From an uncultured Collinsella sp. (GTDB lineage: Bacteria > Actinomycetota > Coriobacteriia > Coriobacteriales > Coriobacteriaceae): a stretch of DNA of 8,035 bases. Positions 1 to 5,105 of the stretch are shown here, piece after piece. Position 1 is the stretch's first letter, and each line of letters opens with the position of its first letter. Position numbers and translations under genes: made by a program. The notes beneath the pieces were generated by a model, which was not told where the DNA came from, did not search any database, and saw only the letters and a list, made by a program, of their open reading frames with translations. The stretch covers positions 1-8,035 of the forward strand of contig CABQHZ010000081.1 of the NCBI GenBank assembly GCA_902464175.1. The letters are read 5' to 3'.

Positions 1-4
1 GACA

Positions 5-31
5 ACCGTTAAACCCCCAAAATCTACCGTT
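5..31 (+). repeat. CCGTT direct repeat, 21-bp period, upstream of the uxaC promoter
   Basis: The pentamer CCGTT occurs at 6-10 and 27-31, a 21-bp period (two helical turns), upstream of the first operator. The second copy lies in AAAATCTACCGTTC (19-32), which matches 13 of 14 bases at 4946-4959 in front of the transporter gene. Relative to the predicted start of transcription the copies lie near -85 and -64, positions typical of activator sites. Same-orientation repeats at two-turn spacing are typical of AraC-type or response-regulator binding. The CGTTCA inside one copy also resembles a half-site of the neighbouring operator, so a weak site for the same repressor is possible. The window begins here, so further copies upstream cannot be seen. 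Confidence 0.4.
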
Positions 32-43
32 CATCCCATGATG

Positions 44-65
44 GTTAGGTGAACGTTCACCTAAC
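44..65. promoter_or_regulatory. Operator 1 of the uxaCBA promoter (22-bp perfect palindrome)
   Basis: A perfect 22-bp inverted repeat centred between 54 and 55 with core GTGAACGTTCAC (49-60). It is the most symmetrical of five related sites in the window. Even symmetry with a central CG is typical of LacI-family operators; GntR or other families cannot be excluded. The right half supplies the likely -35 hexamer TTCACC (56-61), so a bound repressor would block RNA polymerase. The regulator gene is not in the window. Confidence 0.85.
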
Positions 66-85
66 ACGCCATTTTGCACTACTAT
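56..85 (+). promoter_or_regulatory. Predicted promoter of uxaCBA
   Basis: The proposed -35 is TTCACC (56-61, 4 of 6 to TTGACA) and the -10 is TACTAT (80-85, 4 of 6 to TATAAT), with an 18-bp spacer. An alternative -10, TATAGT at 83-88, matches better but leaves a 21-bp spacer. The choice is supported by the transporter promoter, where TTCACC of an operator is again followed 17 bp later by a -10-like box and then a second operator. Transcription would start near 92, inside operator 2. Confidence 0.5.
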
Positions 86-86
86 A

Positions 87-99
87 GTGAACGTTCACC
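87..99. promoter_or_regulatory. Operator 2 of the uxaCBA promoter
   Basis: The 12-bp palindrome GTGAACGTTCAC (87-98) followed by C gives the invariant AACGTTCACC at 90-99. Flanking symmetry is lost beyond the core, so it is probably weaker than operator 1. It lies 38 bp (centre to centre) downstream of operator 1, just after the -10 box and over the likely transcription start, a typical repressor position. Confidence 0.8.
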
Positions 100-109
100 T
101 AGAGGATAA

Positions 110-128
110 CGGGCGCACGGTGCGCCCG
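110..128 (+). other. GC-rich hairpin in the uxaC leader
   Basis: CGGGCGCA (110-117) and TGCGCCCG (121-128) form a perfect 8-bp stem closing a CGG triloop. It would lie about 18 nt into the transcript and about 11 nt before the ribosome binding site of uxaC. No T tract follows, so it is not a terminator. It could stabilise the 5' end of the operon mRNA or space the operator from the translation start; both roles are inferred. Confidence 0.5.
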
Positions 129-152
129 CTCCGCCAACAAAGGGGTTGTTTG

Positions 153-1580
153 ATGAAAAACTTCATGGACGATCAGGATTTCCTGCTGAGCACCAAAACC
201 GGCGAGGAGCTGTTCCACAACTTTGCCGAGGGTATGCCCATCGTTGACTACCACTGCCACATTTCTCCCAAGGAGATCTGGGACGACAAGCGTTTTGAGA
301 ACATCACCGAGGTTTGGCTGGGCGGCGACCACTACAAGTGGCGTCTGATGCGCGCCAACGGCGTCGACGAGCGCTTCATCACCGGCGATGCCCCCGCTCG
401 CGAGAAGTTCCAGAAGTGGGCCGAGACCCTGGGTCGTTGCGTGGGCAACCCCGTCTTTGAGTGGAGCCACCTGGAGCTCAAGCGTTTCTTTGGCTATGAG
501 GGTGTCCTCAACGGCAATACCGCCCAGGAGGTCTGGGACCTTGCCAACGCTAAGCTCGCCGAGGCCAGCTTCACCTGCCGCAACCTGATCAAGCAGTCCA
601 ACGTCCGCATGATCTGCACCACCGACGACCCCGCCGACAGCTTTGAGTGGCACAAGAAGATTGCCGCCGACGAGAGCTTCGATGTCCAGGTCGTCCCGGC
701 CATGCGTCCCGACGCCGCTCTGCGCATCGAGCGCGGCCAGGAGTTCGCCGACTACTGCAAGCATCTCTCCGAGGTCGCCGGTGTTGAGGTCAACGACTTC
801 GAGGGCATGAAGGCCGCTATTTCCAAGCGCTACGACGTTGCCCACGAGCTGGGCTGCCGTGCCTCCGACCACGCACTCGACTACGTCATGTATGTCCCGG
901 CTTCTGCCGACGAGATCGAGGCTATCTTTGCCAAGGGTCTGGCCGCCGAGCCGCTCACCGAGGAAGAGGTCCTCAAGTACAAGACCGCCTTTATGCAGTT
1001 TGTCGCCGGCGAGTATGTCCGCCTGGGCTGGGCCATGCAGCTGCACTTTGGCTGCAAGCGCGACAACAATCGCGCCATGTTCGCCAAGCTCGGCCCCGAC
1101 ACTGGTTACGACTGCATCTCCAACTACACGCCGTCTGACCAGCTCGCCGATTTCCTCAACTCCATCCAGGAGACCTGCGGCCTGCCCAAGACCATCCTGT
1201 ACAGCCTGAACCCCATCGATAACACCATGATCGACACCGTCATGGGCTGCTTCCAGGAGGCCCCGACTGCCGGCAAGATCCAGAACGGTTCCGCTTGGTG
1301 GTTCAACGACAACGAGGTCGGCATGCGCGAGCAGCTCACGGCCCTTGCCAACGAGGGCGTTTTGGGCAACTTTGTCGGCATGCTCACCGACTCCCGTTCC
1401 TTCCTGTCCTATCCGCGTCACGAGTACTTCCGCCGCGTGCTGTGCAGTGTGATCGGCGAGTGGGTCGAGCAGGGCAAGTATCCCGCCGACATGGAGCTGC
1501 TGGGCACCATCGTGCGCGACATCAGCTACAACAACTCCGTCCGCTACTTCGGTTTTGACCTGGAGACCATCGAGGCCTAA
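153..1580 (+). CDS. uxaC: Glucuronate/galacturonate isomerase (uronate isomerase), EC 5.3.1.12
   Basis: Uronate isomerase interconverts D-galacturonate and D-tagaturonate, or D-glucuronate and D-fructuronate, in the cytoplasm; here it is the first step of the galacturonate route. The 475-residue product is close to the roughly 470 residues of E. coli UxaC and aligns throughout. Visible hallmarks are DYHCH at 32-36 (the metal-binding start of the amidohydrolase-like barrel), TTDDP at 156-160, a GSGWWFND-type segment (here GSAWWFND) and the C-terminal TDSRSFLSY block from 412, followed by RHEYFRR. The ATG at 153 is chosen because an AAAGGGG Shine-Dalgarno-like tract (139-145) lies 7 nt before it and because E. 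coli UxaC begins equivalently. An in-frame GTG at 87 would add 22 residues, but it lies in operator 2 and lacks a ribosome binding site. First gene of uxaCBA. Confidence 0.97.
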   Translation: MKNFMDDQDFLLSTKTGEELFHNFAEGMPIVDYHCHISPKEIWDDKRFENITEVWLGGDHYKWRLMRANGVDERFITGDAPAREKFQKWAETLGRCVGNPVFEWSHLELKRFFGYEGVLNGNTAQEVWDLANAKLAEASFTCRNLIKQSNVRMICTTDDPADSFEWHKKIAADESFDVQVVPAMRPDAALRIERGQEFADYCKHLSEVAGVEVNDFEGMKAAISKRYDVAHELGCRASDHALDYVMYVPASADEIEAIFAKGLAAEPLTEEEVLKYKTAFMQFVAGEYVRLGWAMQLHFGCKRDNNRAMFAKLGPDTGYDCISNYTPSDQLADFLNSIQETCGLPKTILYSLNPIDNTMIDTVMGCFQEAPTAGKIQNGSAWWFNDNEVGMREQLTALANEGVLGNFVGMLTDSRSFLSYPRHEYFRRVLCSVIGEWVEQGKYPADMELLGTIVRDISYNNSVRYFGFDLETIEA

Positions 1581-1603
1581 GTCCGCACCGAGCCACACCG
1601 AAC

Positions 1604-1637
1604 CCGGGAGCGCCGTCGCCACACGCGGTGCCTCCGG
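1604..1637 (+). other. Imperfect hairpin between uxaC and uxaB
   Basis: CCGGGAGCGCC (1604-1614) can pair with GGTGCCTCCGG (1627-1637) as an 11-bp stem with two G-U pairs and one A-C mismatch around a 12-nt loop. There is no T tract and the uxaB ribosome binding site follows 26 nt later, so read-through is expected. It may affect mRNA processing or stability, or may be chance pairing in GC-rich DNA. Confidence 0.3.
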
Positions 1638-1676
1638 CAAGCTTTCACGCTAACAAACGCCTAAGGAGATACATAG

Positions 1677-3191
1677 ATGGAGAACATCAGCTACGAGACG
1701 CTCGAGAAGATCGGCTACAAGGGCTACCTGCTGCCCAAGGACGCGCCCGAGAAGGTTCTGCAGTTTGGCGAGGGCAATTTCCTGCGCGCCTTCGTGGACC
1801 GCTTCTTTGACATGGGCAACGAGGCCACCGGCTGGAACGGCAAGGTCGTCATGGTGCAGCCCATCAGCGGTGCCTTTGGCTTTGCCGACGGCATCAATGC
1901 CCAGGACGACCTGTACACCGTGCTGGTGCGCGGCAAGGAGAGCGGTAACACGGTCGATGAGTCCCGCGTGATCAGCGCTTGCAGCCGCTGCCTCAACCCG
2001 TACCGCGAGGATGACTACCGCGCCATGATGGAGGTCGCCGTCTCCGACGACCTGGAGATTATCGTCTCCAACACCACCGAGGCCGGCATCGCCTACGACC
2101 CGTCCTGCAAGGCCGACGACATGCCGCCCGCGAGCTTCCCCGCTAAGCTGGTCCAGGTCCTCCACACCCGCTGGGCTGCCGGCAAGCCGGGCGTCATCGT
2201 GCTCGCCTGCGAGCTCATCGACCACAACGGCGAGGAGCTGCTGCGCATCATGAACCAGTACGTGAGCGATTGGGGCTGGGAGGACGAGTTCTCGCAGTGG
2301 ATGGCCAATGACTGCACCATCTGCACCACGCTCGTCGACACCATCGTTCCCGGCCGCATCCGCGACCCCAAGGAGGCCGCCGCGGTTGCCGAGCGTCTGG
2401 GCTACGAGGATCCCTTCCTGGCCGTGCGCGAGCCCTTCCAGATGTGGGGCATCCAGGGCGATGAGTCGCTCAAGGAGCGTCTGCCCTTCGTGAAGGCCGG
2501 CCTGCCGGGCGTCTTTGTGACCCCCGATGTCACCCCGTATAAGAAGCGCAAGGTCCGCATCCTCAACGGCGCCCACACCGCCTTTGTTCCGGGCTCTTGG
2601 GTTGCCGGCTTTGATATCGTGCGTGACTGCATGCACGACGAGACCGTCCGCGGCTTTATGAACACCATGCTCTACGACGAGGTCATCCCGACGCTTGCCG
2701 CCGACCTGGATGTCGAGGACTGCAAGGCATTTGCCGCTGCCGTCGAGAACCGTTTCGATAACCCGTTTATCGACCACGCGCTGCTCTCCATCTGCCTCAA
2801 CTCTACCGCCAAGTGGCGCGCCCGTGACCTGCCCACGCTCAAGGACTACGTTGCCGAGACCGGCAACCTGCCCAAGTGCCTGTCCACGAGCCTGGCCACG
2901 CTCATCGCGTTCTACACGCAGGAGCTCGTTTCCCGCGAGGGCGACGGCTTGCACCTGCGTCGCGCCGACGGCACCGAGTACACCGCTCAGGACGATGCCT
3001 TCGTGCTCGATTTCTATGCCGCCCACGCCGGCGTCGACGATGCTGAGCTGGTGCACGACGTGCTCAGCAACGAGCAGATGTGGGGCGAGGACCTGACGCA
3101 GATCGCCGGCCTTGAGGAGTTTGTCGTCAACGCGCTCGCCGTCGTGCGTGCCGAGGGCGTCAAGCAGGCATTCGCCAACGCCCAGGCCTAA
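1677..3191 (+). CDS. uxaB: Tagaturonate reductase (altronate oxidoreductase), EC 1.1.1.58
   Basis: Reduces D-tagaturonate to D-altronate with NADH, the second step of galacturonate breakdown, in the cytoplasm. The 504-residue protein belongs to the long-chain mannitol/polyol dehydrogenase family and aligns over its length with E. coli UxaB (about 483 residues). Motifs seen: QFGEGNFLRAFVD at 29-41 (start of the nucleotide-binding domain), SNTTEAGI at 131-138, PCELID-like ACELIDHNG, and KVRILNGAH at 292-300, the family's KxxxxNxxH catalytic signature. UxaB-like traits (FGEGNFLRAF, the ELIDHNGEEL segment) favour tagaturonate over fructuronate reductase (UxuB) or mannitol dehydrogenase, and an adjacent altronate rather than mannonate dehydratase agrees. 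A strong AAGGAG (1663-1668) lies 8 nt before the ATG. It begins 96 nt after uxaC and is probably co-transcribed. Confidence 0.95.
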   Translation: MENISYETLEKIGYKGYLLPKDAPEKVLQFGEGNFLRAFVDRFFDMGNEATGWNGKVVMVQPISGAFGFADGINAQDDLYTVLVRGKESGNTVDESRVISACSRCLNPYREDDYRAMMEVAVSDDLEIIVSNTTEAGIAYDPSCKADDMPPASFPAKLVQVLHTRWAAGKPGVIVLACELIDHNGEELLRIMNQYVSDWGWEDEFSQWMANDCTICTTLVDTIVPGRIRDPKEAAAVAERLGYEDPFLAVREPFQMWGIQGDESLKERLPFVKAGLPGVFVTPDVTPYKKRKVRILNGAHTAFVPGSWVAGFDIVRDCMHDETVRGFMNTMLYDEVIPTLAADLDVEDCKAFAAAVENRFDNPFIDHALLSICLNSTAKWRARDLPTLKDYVAETGNLPKCLSTSLATLIAFYTQELVSREGDGLHLRRADGTEYTAQDDAFVLDFYAAHAGVDDAELVHDVLSNEQMWGEDLTQIAGLEEFVVNALAVVRAEGVKQAFANAQA

Positions 3192-3201
3192 ATCCTTTTG
3201 T

Positions 3202-3239
3202 GCGCCCGCCGGCCAACCGGTGGGCGCCGCTCGATTTTT
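3202..3239 (+). terminator. Terminator-like hairpin between uxaB and uxaA (possible attenuator)
   Basis: GCGCCCGCCGG (3202-3212) and CCGGTGGGCGC (3217-3227) form an 11-bp stem with one G-U pair and a CCAA loop. Five T residues follow at 3235-3239, but seven bases after the stem, further than in an efficient intrinsic terminator. uxaA lies only 30 bp downstream without an obvious promoter, so partial termination or 3'-end protection of the uxaCB message is more likely than a full stop. Confidence 0.5.
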
Positions 3240-3269
3240 GCTCAACCTGTAGGGTTAGGACTCTTTGTA

Positions 3270-4754
3270 ATGAACACTATCCAGATCAATCCGTCCGACA
3301 ACGTGATCGTTGCGCTGTCGCCGCTCGCCAAGGGTACCGCCGTTGCGGTCCCCGGTGTGGGCGAGGTCGTGGCCGTGGAGGATATCCCGCAGGGCCACAA
3401 GATGGCCGTGCGCGCGATTGCCGCGGGGGAGGACGTCATCAAGTACGGCCTGCCCATCGGACACGTGACGAGCGACATCCAGTCCGGTCAGTGGCTCCAC
3501 ACGCACAATGTGAAGACCAACCTTTCGGGTGAGGTCGAGTACACCTACAACCCCACGCATCCGGTCGTGGATTCCGTTGAGCCCGAGACTTTTATGGGCT
3601 TCCGCCGCGCCGACGGTCGCGCCGCCACGCGCAACGAGCTGTGGATCATCCCCACGGTCGGCTGCGTAAACGAGGTTGCACGCGCTATGTGCGAGCAGGC
3701 TCAGGACCTGGTCGAGGGTTCGCTCGAGGGCGTCTATTACTTCCCACATCCCTTCGGCTGCTCGCAGACCGGTGCCGACCACGCCCAGACGCGTCGTCTG
3801 CTGGTGGCGCTCTCGCGTCACCCCAATGCCGCCGGCGTGCTGTTCCTGTCGCTCGGTTGCGAAAACTGCACGCATCAGCAGGTGCTCGACGAGCTCGGTG
3901 ACTTCGATCACGAGCGCGTCCGTTTCCTCACCTGCCAGGACGTTGCCGACGAGCAGGTCGAGGGCCACAAGATCCTAACCGAGCTGGCCGACCTTGCCAA
4001 GCAGGCCAAGCGCGAGCCCATTCCGGCTTCCGAGTTGGTCATCGGTCTTAAGTGCGGCGGCTCCGACGGTCTTTCGGGCATTACCGCCAACCCCACGATC
4101 GGTCGCGTGAGCGATATGGTCGTCGCGCGCGGCGGCACGTCGGTACTGACCGAGGTGCCTGAGATGTTTGGCGCCGAGAGCATCCTGCTCGACCGCTGCG
4201 AGAACGAGCAGGTCTTTAACGCCGCCTCCGACATGCTCAACGGCTTTAAGGACTACTTCATCAGCCACGGTGAGGTGGTCTACGAGAATCCGAGCCCTGG
4301 TAACAAGGACGGCGGCATTACCACGCTCGAGGACAAGAGCTGCGGTTGCGTGCAAAAGGGCGGCTCCGCGCCCATCGTCGACGTGCTGCCGTACGCCGGC
4401 CAGGCCACCAAGCATGGCCTGAACATGCTGTGCGGCCCGGGCAACGATATGGTGTCGACCACGGCGCTCACCGCCGCCGGTTGCCATGTGATCCTGTTCT
4501 CGACCGGTCGCGGTACGCCGTTTGGCGCGCCGGCGCCCACCCTCAAGGTATTCACCAACCAGCGCCTGTGCGACCACAAGGCCAACTGGATGGACTTTAA
4601 CGCCGGCGTGGTGGCTACGGGCGAGCGTACGCTCGATGAGGCTGCTGGCGACCTGTATCAGCTGGTGCTGGACACGGCGAGCGGCAAGCTCACAAGTGCC
4701 GAGCGTCGCGGCTGCCACGAGATCAGCATCTGGAAGGACGGCGTCTGCCTGTAG
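3270..4754 (+). CDS. uxaA: Altronate dehydratase, EC 4.2.1.7
   Basis: Dehydrates D-altronate to 2-keto-3-deoxy-D-gluconate; the family enzyme is iron-dependent and cytoplasmic. The 494-residue product matches the length of E. coli UxaA (495) and aligns end to end. An N-terminal SAF-type domain (about 1-95) holds KYGLPIG at 58-64 and HTHN at 77-80. The catalytic UxaA domain shows PTVGCVN (128-134), GCSQ (163-166), GCEN (196-199), GLKCGGSDGLSG (259-270), then the TEVPEMFGAE, YENPSPGNK, GGITTLEDKS and STGRGTP segments. Conserved cysteines in these motifs are plausible metal or catalytic ligands. The ATG at 3270 is chosen because AGGA (3257-3260) lies 9 nt upstream and the start matches UxaA; an in-frame GTG at 3198 sits at the edge of the hairpin and has no ribosome binding site. 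Last gene of uxaCBA. Confidence 0.97.
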   Translation: MNTIQINPSDNVIVALSPLAKGTAVAVPGVGEVVAVEDIPQGHKMAVRAIAAGEDVIKYGLPIGHVTSDIQSGQWLHTHNVKTNLSGEVEYTYNPTHPVVDSVEPETFMGFRRADGRAATRNELWIIPTVGCVNEVARAMCEQAQDLVEGSLEGVYYFPHPFGCSQTGADHAQTRRLLVALSRHPNAAGVLFLSLGCENCTHQQVLDELGDFDHERVRFLTCQDVADEQVEGHKILTELADLAKQAKREPIPASELVIGLKCGGSDGLSGITANPTIGRVSDMVVARGGTSVLTEVPEMFGAESILLDRCENEQVFNAASDMLNGFKDYFISHGEVVYENPSPGNKDGGITTLEDKSCGCVQKGGSAPIVDVLPYAGQATKHGLNMLCGPGNDMVSTTALTAAGCHVILFSTGRGTPFGAPAPTLKVFTNQRLCDHKANWMDFNAGVVATGERTLDEAAGDLYQLVLDTASGKLTSAERRGCHEISIWKDGVCL

Positions 4755-4785
4755 GGGCAAGCGCATCCGAGCATAGTTCCTATAT

Positions 4786-4823
4786 AACGGTCCCGTCGGG
4801 AGTAGTCCCGGCGGGACCGTTTT
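4786..4823 (+). terminator. Rho-independent terminator of uxaCBA
   Basis: A 15-bp stem (4787-4801 with 4806-4820, one G-U pair, GTAG loop), extended by an A-T pair at 4786/4821, is followed by T residues to 4823. It starts 32 bp after the uxaA stop and precedes the next promoter, so it marks the end of the uxaCBA transcript. The T tract is short but the stem is very stable. Confidence 0.88.
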
Positions 4824-4854
4824 GCTTACGGTGCGCATGAAAAAGGGAATCATA

Positions 4855-4868
4855 ATAAACGTTCACCT
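4855..4868. promoter_or_regulatory. Operator 3, degenerate upstream site
   Basis: AACGTTCACC occurs at 4858-4867, but the left half is degraded (ATAAAC instead of GTGAAC). It lies 120 bp upstream (centre to centre) of operator 4 and 32 bp past the terminator. An auxiliary operator for DNA looping is one reading. Its TTCACC (4862-4867) is followed after 17 bp by TATGAC (4885-4890, 4 of 6 to a -10), so a weak extra promoter is another. Confidence 0.55.
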
Positions 4869-4931
4869 TTTTCTATTTGTCCAATATGACATCTTTACCA
4901 GCAAAAAATAGGGCCATGGGCCTCAAATGTG

Positions 4932-4959
4932 TCCGTTCAGCGGTAAAAATCGACCGTTC
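4932..4959 (+). repeat. CCGTT direct repeat, 21-bp period, upstream of the transporter promoter
   Basis: CCGTT occurs at 4933-4937 and 4954-4958, again exactly 21 bp apart. The second copy starts 21 bp before the core of operator 4; in front of uxaC the same distance is 22 bp. Copies lie near -84 and -63 of the predicted transcription start. The match in spacing and position between the two control regions argues for a shared activator site, though weak half-sites for the operator-binding protein remain possible. Confidence 0.4.
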
Positions 4960-4972
4960 GGGGATAATATGC

Positions 4973-4988
4973 AAGTGAACGTTCACCT
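4973..4988. promoter_or_regulatory. Operator 4, over the transporter -35 box
   Basis: The 12-bp palindrome GTGAACGTTCAC (4975-4986) is followed by CT, and the outer bases 4973/4988 also pair. It carries the invariant AACGTTCACC at 4978-4987. Its right half supplies the -35 hexamer, the same arrangement as operator 1 before uxaC, so both transcripts should belong to one regulon. Confidence 0.85.
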
Positions 4989-5010
4989 CACGTAAGGAAT
5001 CGCGCATAAT
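4982..5010 (+). promoter_or_regulatory. Predicted promoter of the transporter gene
   Basis: The -35 TTCACC (4982-4987, 4 of 6) and the -10 CATAAT (5005-5010, 5 of 6) are separated by the optimal 17 bp. Transcription would start near 5017, within operator 5, giving a leader of about 89 nt. The promoter lies between operators 4 and 5, so it should be repressed when no pathway inducer is present. An upstream GATAAT (4963-4968) has no matching -35. Confidence 0.65.
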
Positions 5011-5014
5011 CTAG

Positions 5015-5027
5015 CTAAACGTTCACC
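5015..5027. promoter_or_regulatory. Operator 5, at the transporter transcription start
   Basis: AACGTTCACC at 5018-5027 with an altered left half (CTAAAC at 5015-5020). Its centre is 40 bp downstream of operator 4, close to the 38 bp seen before uxaC. The left half resembles that of operator 3. It is probably a weaker site that acts together with operator 4. Confidence 0.7.
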
Positions 5028-5105
5028 CTGAACGACATGCAGACAGACGTCGGTGTGGACTTCAATGTCTTGTTCAAAGACAATCGAGAAGAGAGAGGGA
5101 GCTCG

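Larger units (their letters stand above)
4755..5105. other. 351-bp intergenic control region between uxaA and the transporter gene
   Basis: This gap has no convincing gene and is AT-richer than the flanking coding DNA. In order it holds the uxaA terminator (4786-4823), operator 3 (around 4855-4867), an AT-rich stretch, a CCGTT direct repeat (4933-4958), operator 4 over the -35 box, a -10 box (5005-5010), operator 5 at the predicted transcription start, and a leader of about 89 nt. The leader contains a small hairpin (TGTCTT at 5066-5071 with AAGACA at 5077-5082) of doubtful meaning. Confidence 0.8.

Noticed and set aside
87..152. GTG start at 87 adding 22 residues to UxaC.
   Set aside because: The GTG lies in operator 2 and upstream of the predicted transcription start, without a ribosome binding site; the ATG at 153 has one and matches known UxaC starts.
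1650..3245. A 531-codon minus-strand open frame opposite uxaB (and a similar 513-codon one at 99-1640 opposite uxaC).
   Set aside because: Both mirror highly conserved genes and have the same antisense composition; the absence of stops comes from codon bias.
4837..4911. A 24-codon small open frame beginning ATGAAAAAG in the intergenic region.
   Set aside because: There is no ribosome binding site or promoter ahead of it, it runs through operator 3, and the AT-rich product has no features beyond chance.
5037..5105. ATG at 5037 adding 23 residues to the symporter.
   Set aside because: No Shine-Dalgarno sequence precedes it and the added residues are polar and unlike the family; AGGGAG precedes the ATG at 5106.
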